From Clostridia bacterium (GTDB lineage Bacteria; Bacillota; Clostridia; Oscillospirales; Acutalibacteraceae): 32,646 nucleotides of DNA. Numbering within the stretch: position 1 is the first letter of the stretch; every line of letters begins with the position of its first letter. The notes below the pieces were generated by a model. It worked only from the letters and a program-made list of their open reading frames with translations, did no database searches and had not been told where the DNA came from. Where the stretch lies: NCBI GenBank assembly GCA_017631795.1, contig JAGBSO010000008.1, positions 1-32,646 of the forward strand, written 5' to 3'. Shown one piece after another: positions 1 to 7,027 of the stretch. The translations under genes were made by a program, and so were the position numbers.

Positions 1-1
1 C

Positions 2-640
2 TTAAAAAGAACACAACTGTTTGCCGGTGTGGGCGATGATGAAATAGCATCTATGCTTTCTTGCCTCGGTGCAAGGCTTTATACCTATAAAAAAGGTGAA
101 TATGTACTTCGTCAGGGTGAGCATCTAAATGACATTATCGTTTTGGTAGATGGAAACCTGCATATTCAAAAGGATGATTATTGGGGAAACCGCAGTATTC
201 TCGGTCAGATTGCCGTTGGTGAAATGTTTGGTGAAGCATACGTTGCTCCCGAAAGTGGCGCACTATTGAATGATGTGGTAGCTGTAGATGAAAGTTCCGT
301 TATTTTCTTTGATGTAAAGCAGATCATTACAACCTGTTCTTCTGCCTGCCGTTTTCACTCTATGGTAGTGCAGAATATGTTTTTTGCTATTTCTGAGAAA
401 AACAGAAAACTCGTGCAAAAGCTTGGGCATATGTCCAAGCGTTCCACACGAGAAAAACTGATATCCTATTTATCCGAAGAAGCCAAACGACACAGCAGTT
501 CAAGCTTTACGATTCCTTTTAATCGTCAGCAGCTTGCGGATTTTTTGTCGGTTGACCGAAGTGCAATGTCCAATGAACTTTGCAGAATGCGAAATGAGGG
601 ACTATTGGAGTTTAATAAAAATTCATTTAGATTACTATGA
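2..640 (+). CDS. Crp/Fnr-family transcriptional regulator (5' partial)
   Basis: The reading frame is open to the left edge of the window and reads LKRTQLFAGVGDDEI before the internal GTG at 29. That stretch matches the usual opening of this family (LFxGI..EI), so the true start lies upstream and the gene is cut by the window. The N-terminal two thirds is a cyclic-nucleotide-binding-type beta-roll, with YVLRQGE and VGEMFGEA as landmarks. The C-terminus is a winged helix-turn-helix with REKLISYL and FNRQQLADFLSVDRSAMSNEL as recognition segments. There are no clustered cysteines of the Fnr [4Fe-4S] type in the visible part. The inferred role is a one-component DNA-binding regulator; the ligand cannot be told. 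No partner gene follows on this strand for 800 bp. Codon choice (more TTT, GGT, CGT) looks somewhat different from the genes downstream. Confidence 0.9.
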   Translation, partial: LKRTQLFAGVGDDEIASMLSCLGARLYTYKKGEYVLRQGEHLNDIIVLVDGNLHIQKDDYWGNRSILGQIAVGEMFGEAYVAPESGALLNDVVAVDESSVIFFDVKQIITTCSSACRFHSMVVQNMFFAISEKNRKLVQKLGHMSKRSTREKLISYLSEEAKRHSSSSFTIPFNRQQLADFLSVDRSAMSNELCRMRNEGLLEFNKNSFRLL

Positions 641-682
641 CATGTTAAATGTACAAATATGGATACAACAACCGCCTTTTTA

Positions 683-834
683 ATTAGCAGAACTTCATCA
701 AAAATCCTATTAGCAGGAAATTAGCAAAACGCTATTTTTCGTGCTAATTTTCATTAGCAAACCGTTCACCTTGAAGGTGGATGTCATTTTATCGTAAATT
801 CAGTTGATGTCATTAGCAAAAAAATCTTGCTAAT
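683..834. repeat. Cluster of ATTAGCA heptamers, direct and inverted
   Basis: ATTAGCA occurs at 683, 709, 720, 753 and 812, and its reverse complement TGCTAAT at 742 and 828. Starts at 709, 720, 742 and 753 differ by 11, 22 and 11 bp, about whole DNA helical turns. Two perfect inverted pairs are formed: TGCTAAT-4 nt-ATTAGCA (742-759) and ATTAGCA-9 nt-TGCTAAT (812-834, stem extendable to 9 bp). It could be a binding-site array or a structured RNA at the end of the crp-like transcript; function unknown. Confidence 0.65.
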
Positions 835-871
835 GGATTTTTGAACTTTTTACGAAAAACCCTAAAATGAC

Positions 872-920
872 AAAAAGCCGAAAATCCTTGTAAAATAAAG
901 GCTTTTTCGACTTTTGTTTT
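872..920 (+). terminator. Possible terminator of the crp-like gene
   Basis: AAAAAGCC (872-879) pairs with GGCTTTTT (900-907) across a 20-nt loop and is followed by CGACTTTTGTTTTTATT. The long loop and AT-rich stem make it weaker than the other terminators in the window. Confidence 0.45.
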
Positions 921-1017
921 TATTTATTTTCTTTTGCAGTTTTCAGTGTAGAAATGAGTATTCTTTTAATTTCAAGGCAGTCATCCAGCAAAGAATTACC
1001 TTCCTTATCGGTTTTTT

Positions 1018-1119
1018 AAAGAATAAAGAAAAAATAACAAAGAATAAAGAATAATACAGAAGCGGCACCGAAAACGGAAACATTTTTATTTCTTATTTAT
1101 TCTTTATTCTTTCTTCTTT
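1018..1119. repeat. Palindromic element made of 7-nt units (AAAGAAT / ATTCTTT)
   Basis: The left arm has AAAGAAT at 1018, 1039 and 1046, all in one 7-nt register. The right arm has ATTCTTT at 1099 and 1106, then CTTCTTT at 1113. The arms are roughly complementary around a GC-richer centre near 1060-1080. Same architecture as the elements at 25334-25368 and 32535-32633, but with a different heptamer. Confidence 0.7.
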
Positions 1120-1143
1120 TAGGCGAGCTTGTCTCGCCGCATC

Positions 1144-1218
1144 TGGCACCCCCTGCGGGAATCGAACCCACATCTAATCCTTAGGAGGGATTTATTCTAT
1201 CCATTGAACTAAGGAGGC
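1144..1218 (-). tRNA. tRNA-Arg (anticodon CCT)
   Basis: Read on the minus strand, the gene begins GCCTCCT and ends with acceptor AGGGGGT, discriminator G and an encoded CCA (plus-strand TGG at 1144-1146). The D-arm is GTTC/GAAT. The anticodon stem is AATCC/GGATT around the loop CTCCTAA, which gives CCT and decodes AGG. The T-arm is GTGGG-TTCGATT-CCCGC. Total 75 nt including CCA. The acceptor has a G1-U72 wobble and an internal U-G pair; all other arms pair well. A consensus promoter lies just upstream and points into it. Confidence 0.95.
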
Positions 1219-1231
1219 ATATACTCATTGA

Positions 1232-1260
1232 ATTGTAACAGATTTGGATTATGCTGTCAA
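1232..1260 (-). promoter_or_regulatory. Promoter of tRNA-Arg (sigma-A type)
   Basis: On the minus strand TTGACA (plus 1255-1260) is followed after 17 bp by TACAAT (plus 1232-1237), 14 bp before the tRNA 5' end. It is divergent from the rpmH promoter. Confidence 0.75.
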
Positions 1261-1328
1261 CACAAAATTGCACATAATACTATGTATATAATATATTAAA
1301 ATATGTACAAAATAAACTCAAAAAAAGG

Positions 1329-1358
1329 TTGACATTCACCCTTGTTATGTTATATAAT
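1329..1358 (+). promoter_or_regulatory. Promoter of the rpmH operon (sigma-A type)
   Basis: TTGACA (1329-1334) and TATAAT (1353-1358) with an 18-bp spacer. Both hexamers are perfect consensus. Transcription would start near 1365, giving a leader of about 88 nt before rpmH. Confidence 0.85.
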
Positions 1359-1367
1359 GTCTATTCG

Positions 1368-1426
1368 CAGGGGCAAATTATGCCCTGACATCCAATTAAT
1401 CCGAAGGTCGGTGCAGTTACGGCACC
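1368..1426 (+). other. Structured 5' leader of rpmH mRNA
   Basis: Two hairpins can be drawn between the promoter and the rpmH ribosome-binding site: CAGGGGCA with TGCCCTG (1368-1387, one bulge) and GGTGC with GCACC (1410-1426, 7-nt loop). A longer frame running into rpmH from 1342 is rejected, because L34 starts at MKRTYQP. Confidence 0.4.
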
Positions 1427-1452
1427 TGGAAACGAATGGGGGTAAAATAGTT

Positions 1453-1587
1453 ATGAAGAGAACATATCAGCCCAAGAAGAGACACACACAGAAGGTTCAC
1501 GGTTTCCGTGCAAGAATGTCAACAAGAAACGGCCGCAAGGTTCTTGCTCGCCGCAGAGCTAAGGGCAGAAAATCACTTGCTGTTTAA
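1453..1587 (+). CDS. rpmH: 50S ribosomal protein L34
   Basis: Forty-four residues, the standard L34 length, opening [18 protein letters not shown] and carrying the conserved Arg/Lys-rich core [20 protein letters not shown]. It binds 23S rRNA in the large ribosomal subunit. The start at 1453 is chosen because it gives the invariant L34 N-terminus and is preceded by a GGGGGT Shine-Dalgarno sequence; longer upstream extensions of the frame are leader sequence. It is the first gene of the conserved rpmH-rnpA-yidD-yidC-khpB order. This cluster lies beside dnaA/oriC in many bacteria, but no dnaA gene or obvious DnaA boxes are seen upstream here; a tRNA lies there instead. Confidence 0.98.
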   Translation: MKRTYQPKKRHTQKVHGFRARMSTRNGRKVLARRRAKGRKSLAV

Positions 1588-1611
1588 TCAGACAAGCCAG
1601 GGTGGAACAAT

Positions 1612-1965
1612 ATGCTGCCTGTTGAAACATTAAAAACTAACAGTGACTTCCGCCGTGCCTATGCACGCGGGAAGTCATACACAAATCCTGCGTTGGTGAT
1701 GTATGTAAGAAAGAACCGCGCGGGTTCTTGTCGTATAGGCATAACTGCGAGCAAAAAGATCGGAAATGCGGTTCAGAGAAACAGAGCAAGACGTGTTATA
1801 AGAGAAGCATTCAGACAGGTCAATCTGCCGTTAAAGGGCAATTATGACGTGGTTTTTGTTGCAAGAACAAAAACAGTGCACAAAAAAAGCACAGACATTT
1901 ATAATATAATGCTTCCGATGCTCATTGAAGCCGGAGTTGTAAAAAATGAAGAACTTCACGCTTAA
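1612..1965 (+). CDS. rnpA: Ribonuclease P protein component
   Basis: This 117-residue basic protein is the protein subunit of RNase P. It helps the catalytic RNA bind and cut the 5' leader of precursor tRNAs. The family signature is clear: [13 protein letters not shown] near the N-terminus, then [26 protein letters not shown], the RNR motif helix. The start has AGGGTGGA about 6 bp upstream, and it begins 24 bp after rpmH. Its last 20 bases overlap the start of yidD in another frame, so the two are translationally coupled. Confidence 0.97.
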   Translation: MLPVETLKTNSDFRRAYARGKSYTNPALVMYVRKNRAGSCRIGITASKKIGNAVQRNRARRVIREAFRQVNLPLKGNYDVVFVARTKTVHKKSTDIYNIMLPMLIEAGVVKNEELHA

Positions 1966-2182
1966 AGCAATCCGTTTTTATCAGAGAAAGATCTCACCTC
2001 TGTTCCCGCCGATGTGCAGATATTATCCCACATGCTCAGCCTATATGATCACAGCAATTGAAAAACACGGTTTGATCAGGGGCAGCCTACTCGGAATCAG
2101 AAGGCTTATGCGTTGCAACATACTGTTTCCGGGCGGATATGACCCTGTTCCTGATTTAAAAGACAGATTCAGAAAAAAGTAG
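1946..2182 (+). CDS. yidD: Membrane protein insertion efficiency factor YidD
   Basis: This 78-residue protein belongs to the YidD family, small membrane-associated proteins that assist YidC/Sec-dependent insertion. The signature [19 protein letters not shown], followed by [15 protein letters not shown], is complete. The N-terminal helix ([18 protein letters not shown]) is amphipathic, as expected for peripheral membrane attachment. The start overlaps rnpA by 20 bp, and yidC follows 40 bp downstream, which is the typical order. Confidence 0.96.
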   Translation: MKNFTLKAIRFYQRKISPLFPPMCRYYPTCSAYMITAIEKHGLIRGSLLGIRRLMRCNILFPGGYDPVPDLKDRFRKK

Positions 2183-2222
2183 ACTATAAACGGTTTTCCG
2201 TATATATAAAGGATTTGACACT

Positions 2223-3191
2223 ATGAGTGGACTTTATGATGCTTTATCCGTACCTTTCGGGTACGTTCTGCATTTATTTTACATTTTATTTGATAATTAC
2301 CTTGTATCACTTTTCGTGCTGACACTTGTTGTCAAGCTCATCATGCTGCCTTCATCAATGAGTCAGCAGAAGAATTCTGCAAAGCAGACAAGACTTCAGC
2401 CGAAAATCAACAGAATCAGACAGAAATATTCAAACGGCGGACAGCCCACAAGAGAAATGAATATGAAGATTCAGGAAGAAACTCAGGCTCTCTATCAGAG
2501 AGAAGGTTTCAGCCCCATGTCAGGCGGTTGTGCTCCTCTTCTTATTCAGTTCCCCATCATGATCGGTCTTTACGGCGTTGTTTACACACCCCTTTCAAAG
2601 GTTCTCAGAATCAGCACAGACCTTGTGAATCAGGCTGCTGCTGCACTTAACATCACAAGCGCAGCAAATGCAAACAGCGGTATGAACAGAATCGAAATCG
2701 AGCTTCTCAGCAAACTTTCAGCAGACAACATGCCCGCAAGTCTTGCTCCTTACACAGAAGATATTCTTAAGCTCAAGGATCAGTTCATGCTTTTCGGCAA
2801 ACTTGACCTTACACAGATTCCTCAGTGGAAAGAGCCTTCAGTTCTCTGGCTCATTCCCGCACTTGTTCTCATTCTCGGTCTTGTGACAAGTTTCATCATG
2901 TATTCAAAACAGAAACAGACAAACCCCGAAATGGCAAAGAATCCCACAATGGGTTGCATGACATTCATGTCTCCCCTTATGTCTGTATGGTTCACATTCA
3001 TGTTCCCCGCAGGTGTTGGTGTTTACTGGATCATGTCAAGCTTCTTCCAGCTTGTTCAGACAATTCTTCTCAACTACACTCACAGCCCCCGCAAAGTTAT
3101 TGCACGTAATATGATTGACGAAACAGTTGAACGTCGTTCAAGAGAAGCAAACATTAAAAAGTTAAAAGAGTTTGAGGATAAGAATTCCTGA
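2223..3191 (+). CDS. yidC: Membrane protein insertase YidC/Oxa1/SpoIIIJ
   Basis: This 322-residue polytopic membrane protein inserts and folds membrane proteins, alone or with SecYEG. The 60KD_IMP domain is visible: a first hydrophobic helix (about residues 20-45), a charged cytoplasmic hairpin (SQQKNSAKQTRLQPKINRIR), then GGCAPLLIQFPIMIGLY and two further helices near 205-230 and 255-285. The first helix has Lys38 (VVKLIMLP) where many homologues have the groove arginine, a conservative change. There is no lipoprotein signal, unlike Bacillus SpoIIIJ. The loop at about 120-200 is Asn/Ala/Ser-rich. The C-terminus is basic (RRSREANIKKLKE), as in forms that contact ribosomes. khpB follows 27 bp later. 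Confidence 0.96.
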   Translation: MSGLYDALSVPFGYVLHLFYILFDNYLVSLFVLTLVVKLIMLPSSMSQQKNSAKQTRLQPKINRIRQKYSNGGQPTREMNMKIQEETQALYQREGFSPMSGGCAPLLIQFPIMIGLYGVVYTPLSKVLRISTDLVNQAAAALNITSAANANSGMNRIEIELLSKLSADNMPASLAPYTEDILKLKDQFMLFGKLDLTQIPQWKEPSVLWLIPALVLILGLVTSFIMYSKQKQTNPEMAKNPTMGCMTFMSPLMSVWFTFMFPAGVGVYWIMSSFFQLVQTILLNYTHSPRKVIARNMIDETVERRSREANIKKLKEFEDKNS

Positions 3192-3218
3192 GACTTACAA
3201 ATATAAGAAGGTGAAAAA

Positions 3219-4178
3219 ATGATTAAAGAAGCATTCGGTATCGCATCCACAAGAGATGAAGCTATCCAGAAAGCAAAAGCTGCTTTGAACGCTCCGTTAG
3301 ATGCTGACGTAAAGTTTGAAATTATTCAGGATGCACAGAAAAAGGTTCTCGGTCTTTTCGGCGGTAAAGATGCAAAAGTAAGAGCCTACTACGAAGCTCC
3401 CGATGCTGAAGTAAAAGAAACAAAGAAAACAGCTCCCGCAGCAGCTCCCAAGGCTGCAAAAGCTCCCGAAAAAGCTGCTTCAGCTCCTGCAAAAAAAGCA
3501 GAAAAAACAGTAATCAGCTCAGACGATGATGCTGCAATCAGAAACTATCTCACAACAATCATCAAGGGTATGGGTATTGAGGACATAACACTCACTTCTC
3601 ACGAAGAAGATGAAGAAACAGTTTATGAACTCAGCACAGCAGAAAGCCACGGCGCTCTTATCGGCCGTCATGGTGAAACACTTGATTCTATCCAGTATCT
3701 TGTCCGTCTTTTCGCAAACAAGAACACTCAGGGTAAGAAAAAGATTTCTCTCAATGTTGGCGATTACAGAGAAAAGAGAGCAGAAAGCCTTAAAGAATTT
3801 GCTGCACGTTCAGCAAGTCAGGTTCTCAAGTACGGCAGAAACGTCAAGCTTGACCCCATGAATCCTTATGAGAGAAGAATTATTCATACAGCTATCCAGG
3901 CAATTGAAGGTGTAACATCTCATTCAGTCGGTTACGACGATGAAAGAAGAGTTGTTATCACTCTTGAAGAAGGTGTTCAGCCCACACACGGTGACAGAAG
4001 AAGAAACAACTACAATCACCACAACCGTGGAGGCAAAGGCGGTTACAACCGTGGCGGAAACAGAGGCGGCAGAAAAGAAAGCTACAAGCCCAATGTTCCC
4101 GCAGACAGAGCTCCCAAGAGCGATCTTGCAGGTTCACGTTACGGCAAGATTGAAGTAAAGAAAGCTTCTGAAGAATAA
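3219..4178 (+). CDS. khpB: RNA-binding protein KhpB (Jag/EloR)
   Basis: A 319-residue cytoplasmic RNA-binding protein. It has a Jag N-terminal domain (1-55, including KKVLGLFGGKDAKVRAY), an Ala/Pro/Lys-rich linker (about 58-95), a KH domain with the GxxG loop in LIGRHGETLDSIQ (about 145-157) and an R3H domain ending MNPYERRIIHTAIQ (about 210-223). Unusually, it ends in a roughly 60-residue tail rich in Arg, Gly and Asn (HNRGGKGGYNRGGNRGG), which resembles an RGG-type RNA-binding tail. In streptococci and other Firmicutes the family works with KhpA in cell elongation and post-transcriptional control. It is the last gene of the rpmH operon; a strong terminator lies 20 bp past the stop. Confidence 0.95.
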   Translation: MIKEAFGIASTRDEAIQKAKAALNAPLDADVKFEIIQDAQKKVLGLFGGKDAKVRAYYEAPDAEVKETKKTAPAAAPKAAKAPEKAASAPAKKAEKTVISSDDDAAIRNYLTTIIKGMGIEDITLTSHEEDEETVYELSTAESHGALIGRHGETLDSIQYLVRLFANKNTQGKKKISLNVGDYREKRAESLKEFAARSASQVLKYGRNVKLDPMNPYERRIIHTAIQAIEGVTSHSVGYDDERRVVITLEEGVQPTHGDRRRNNYNHHNRGGKGGYNRGGNRGGRKESYKPNVPADRAPKSDLAGSRYGKIEVKKASEE

Positions 4179-4198
4179 TAATCAGATAAAAAAATTTC

Positions 4199-4232
4199 AG
4201 CACTGTGATTAATCTCACAGTGCTGCTTTTTT
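4199..4232 (+). terminator. Intrinsic terminator of the rpmH-khpB operon
   Basis: AGCACTGTGA (4199-4208) pairs perfectly with TCACAGTGCT (4215-4224) over a 6-nt loop, and GCTTTTTT follows. The A-run before the left arm could let it also serve the minus-strand phosphoesterase gene ending at 4247. Confidence 0.92.
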
Positions 4233-4246
4233 ATGCATGATTAAAT

Positions 4247-5917
4247 TTATGCGAACGGATTGAATGAGAATATCATGATAAAGAATTCTTTAACCTTTTC
4301 AAAGAATTCCATAAAAAGCTGAATAAATTTCTCAAATCCTGAAAGCTCACGGTAACCGGCAAGAGTTACATTGTTATCTGCAGGTGCATCGTCAGTTGTA
4401 AATTGAACAACCAAAGGACGAAGAACTGTTGAAGCGATAAGATCAATACCCTCAATTCTCTTGATTGAAGATCCTGCAAAATTTACAACATCTTCGGAAA
4501 TCTCAATTCCTGTAAGAGTGAAGACAAAGTTGAGAACAGTTGTGTAATCCTCAGCAGAAACATCCTCAAGACAGTAACAAAGAACAGTTGCAATTGCTGA
4601 AATAAGCAGCTGCACCTCTGTGCTGTTTACAGGATAATTTTCATCACCTACACAATGTGCCTGATAAAGTGTTATTGCAAGATCAATAAGATCTGTATAG
4701 TTGCTCTTCGGAAGTGTTTTTCCGTACACAGCAGCCACATCGCTCAGACTCTGTCCGCCGTCTGCAGCATTATAAAACGGCATCTGAACAACCTTTGCAA
4801 GCTTATCACCGAGAGATGTGATAATTCTGTGCATATCAGGGTCTGTCTGTGCATCAATTCCGATAAGCTTTATCAGAGATGAAGCATTAAGAAAGCTTCC
4901 GAATGTACCACGCAGACCTGTCCATATCACCTTTTTTGAATATTCTCTGAAATCAGAACTAAGAAGTGACATTGCTTCATCCGAAAGACCGTCAGGGATA
5001 AGCGAAAGATCCACCTTATCAACAGTCTTTGCTTCAAACTTCACATTCTCACCGAATGTAACTTCTCTGTATGTACAGGGATAAGCATTCAGAGTATTTG
5101 TTACAACATCATAAATCACACTTCCGTCAGCAGCGGTATATGATGCAATGTCCTGATCATGTGTATGACCGGTGAAGATGAATTTTACGCCTTTTGTTGC
5201 AAGAAGTTCACGGAACTCAACAGAATGAACAATACCGCCTTTATGAATCTTTTCACCGAAAATATAATGCTCAATCAGGTTGTGATGCATCATAGCAATA
5301 ACCTTTTTGCCGTCTGCATTTGCCTTGTCAAGCTGATTGCTCACCCATACGATATCTGCCTGTGTAATTTCGCCTGTTCCGTTTCCGGGAATAATACTGT
5401 CGATTGCAAGAAGTCTGTAGTCCTTGCCGATGTCAGCAACATATGATGCAGAATCGTCAGCAACAGCAATTGCTTCATCGTAACCGAATTCGGAATAAAA
5501 CTCTTTGAATTCTTTGACCGATGTTTTCATAAAATCGTGATTACCTGCTACGACATAAACAGACTTTCCCGTATTCTGTTCAAACGCACGGAACTTTTCA
5601 ACCATTATGGCATGTTCTGCAGCTGTACCTTCGTTGGTAATGTCACCGGGAACAAGAATTGCCTCAGCATCAGATGCAGCAGCTTTGTCAAGAAATGCAG
5701 TTATGATTGCATTTGATTCCTGAATAAGCTGACCTGACGAAAAAACATGTGACCAATCGGAGTCTGCATTGTTTTTCAAATAAGGAGTATAAGCGAGTGA
5801 TGAAAGATGCAGGTCGTTTGCAACAATAACTTTGAGTGTGTCAGCAGCAAAAGCAGTAATTGCAACTGAACCTGAAAGTAATGCAATACAAAGCAACACA
5901 GCTATGATTTTTTTCAT
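4247..5917 (-). CDS. Secreted calcineurin-like metallophosphoesterase
   Basis: A 556-residue exported protein. The signal peptide is MKKIIAVLLCIALLSGSVAI followed by TAFA, with likely cleavage near residue 25. The metallophosphoesterase motifs occur in order: D35-x-H37 (NDLHLSS), G91-D92 (VPGDITNEGT), G125-N-H-D128, MMHHN at about 215 and TGHTHDQD at about 255. All metal ligands are therefore present. The substrate cannot be told; relatives include phosphodiesterases and nucleotidases. The C-terminal 250 residues are mostly helical and unrecognised. They end in a Phe/Lys-rich tail (FEKFIQLFMEFFEKVKEFF, then IMIFSFNPFA) that resembles the tail of the LRR protein at 23920-25227. The gene is monocistronic, with its own promoter and AAAGGAAAC as ribosome-binding site. 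Confidence 0.9.
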   Translation of the reverse strand: MKKIIAVLLCIALLSGSVAITAFAADTLKVIVANDLHLSSLAYTPYLKNNADSDWSHVFSSGQLIQESNAIITAFLDKAAASDAEAILVPGDITNEGTAAEHAIMVEKFRAFEQNTGKSVYVVAGNHDFMKTSVKEFKEFYSEFGYDEAIAVADDSASYVADIGKDYRLLAIDSIIPGNGTGEITQADIVWVSNQLDKANADGKKVIAMMHHNLIEHYIFGEKIHKGGIVHSVEFRELLATKGVKFIFTGHTHDQDIASYTAADGSVIYDVVTNTLNAYPCTYREVTFGENVKFEAKTVDKVDLSLIPDGLSDEAMSLLSSDFREYSKKVIWTGLRGTFGSFLNASSLIKLIGIDAQTDPDMHRIITSLGDKLAKVVQMPFYNAADGGQSLSDVAAVYGKTLPKSNYTDLIDLAITLYQAHCVGDENYPVNSTEVQLLISAIATVLCYCLEDVSAEDYTTVLNFVFTLTGIEISEDVVNFAGSSIKRIEGIDLIASTVLRPLVVQFTTDDAPADNNVTLAGYRELSGFEKFIQLFMEFFEKVKEFFIMIFSFNPFA

Positions 5918-5945
5918 AAACAGTTTCCTTTCTGTCTTTTTTATA

Positions 5946-5975
5946 AATATAGCACAATTTTCTTTACAAAGTCAA
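5946..5975 (-). promoter_or_regulatory. Promoter of the phosphoesterase gene
   Basis: On the minus strand TTGACT (plus 5970-5975), an 18-bp spacer and TATATT (plus 5946-5951), about 30 bp before the start codon. Confidence 0.6.
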
Positions 5976-5997
5976 TACTTTATATGACGTTTCCGAC

Positions 5998-6029
5998 AAA
6001 AAAAAAGAACAGTATCAACGATACTGCTC
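5998..6029 (-). terminator. Intrinsic terminator of the yfcC-like/rluA-like transcript
   Basis: On the minus strand GAGCAGTATC pairs with GATACTGTTC (one G-U) over a 3-nt loop and is followed by nine T. It lies 7 bp past the pseudouridine synthase stop codon. Confidence 0.9.
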
Positions 6030-6035
6030 TCACTT

Positions 6036-7004
6036 TTATATCAATTTATTACTGTAAAACTCATCCCTGAACCAGACATCTTCCGCCTCAAAGGTTTTTG
6101 AGTTAAGGTAATCAAGAATACCTGCGTCTGTGCTGAATTCAAATGTGAGCTTATAAGAATACAGTAGCTGTTTTTTGTAACCGCCGTATTTCTTGTTTAT
6201 CTCATTTGTGCCGTATTTGCCGTCACCAAGAAGCGGACAGCCGATGTGTGCAAAATGAGCTCTTATCTGATGTGTTCTGCCCGTATGGAGAATAACTTCA
6301 ACAAGGCTCAGATTTCCCCTTGTGTCAAGCACTCTGTATTCGGTAATCATCGTCTTACCACCGTCAAAAGGCTTGTTGTAAACACGCACCTTGTTCTTCT
6401 GCTCATCTTTTATCATATAAGCAGTCATCGTGTCTTCCCTTTTTTTCGGACATCCGACTGTAACACACAGATACCGTTTATCCATTTCACGGTTTTTGAT
6501 TTTTTCATTGAGAATACGCAGTGATTCCGCATTCTTTGCAGCGATAACAATACCGCCTGTGTTACGGTCAATTCTGTTTGCCAATGACGGAGCAAAGGAA
6601 TTTTCCGCCTTAGGGTCATACTCCCCTTTTTCATAAAGATATCTCTGCACCCGCGTTATGAGAGTATCCACATATTCGCCTTCATCGGGATGAGACAATA
6701 CTCCCGCTTTTTTGTTGAGAAGAAGAATGTTTTCATCCTCATAAATAATATCAAGACTTTTCGGAGCTTTGAGAAAATCATATTTATCCTGCGCAGCTTC
6801 AAAAAACTCGTCATTGATATAAATTTCAACTTTATCGCCTTCTTTGAGCTTGAAAGAGATATCGCTTTTTTTGCCGTTTACCTTGATGCGTTTGAGTCTG
6901 ATATATTTATACATCAGATTCTTCGGCAGCATAGGTGCAGCTTTCGCTATGAATTTGTCAAGACGCTTGTCAGCATCATTTTTTCCGATAGTAAAACTTT
7001 TCAT
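6036..7004 (-). CDS. RluA-family pseudouridine synthase
   Basis: A 322-residue enzyme that isomerises uridine to pseudouridine in RNA. An N-terminal S4 RNA-binding domain (about residues 13-62, RLDKFIAKAAPMLPKNLMYK, then KVNGKK) precedes the catalytic domain. The catalytic motif is ANRIDRNTGG with Asp146, where most homologues read HRLDxxTSG; the Asp is kept. TGRTHQIRAHFAHIGCPLLG at about 245-265 is the other family signature. COG0564 members modify 23S rRNA or tRNA, but the exact site cannot be read from sequence. It starts 23 bp after the YfcC-like gene with no terminator between, so the two probably share a transcript. Confidence 0.93.
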   Translation of the reverse strand: MKSFTIGKNDADKRLDKFIAKAAPMLPKNLMYKYIRLKRIKVNGKKSDISFKLKEGDKVEIYINDEFFEAAQDKYDFLKAPKSLDIIYEDENILLLNKKAGVLSHPDEGEYVDTLITRVQRYLYEKGEYDPKAENSFAPSLANRIDRNTGGIVIAAKNAESLRILNEKIKNREMDKRYLCVTVGCPKKREDTMTAYMIKDEQKNKVRVYNKPFDGGKTMITEYRVLDTRGNLSLVEVILHTGRTHQIRAHFAHIGCPLLGDGKYGTNEINKKYGGYKKQLLYSYKLTFEFSTDAGILDYLNSKTFEAEDVWFRDEFYSNKLI

Positions 7005-7027
7005 AAAATCTGAGCTTTCTTACAGTT

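Larger units (their letters stand above)
641..1143. other. Long non-coding stretch between crp-like gene and tRNA
   Basis: About 500 bp with no credible gene on either strand. It holds a cluster of ATTAGCA sites (683-834), a terminator-like hairpin (872-907), a heptamer-repeat palindrome (1018-1119) and a short GC hairpin GGCGAG-5 nt-CTCGCC (1122-1138) just beyond the tRNA 3' end. Short ORFs here have neither a ribosome-binding site nor protein-like composition. Confidence 0.7.

Noticed and set aside
1220..1340. oriC near rpmH
   Set aside because: rpmH often lies next to dnaA/oriC, but no dnaA gene and no DnaA-box cluster is seen; a tRNA promoter occupies the region.
1342..1452. Upstream extension of the rpmH frame
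   Set aside because: It begins within the spacer and -10 region of a consensus promoter, and L34 has an invariant MKRTYQP start.
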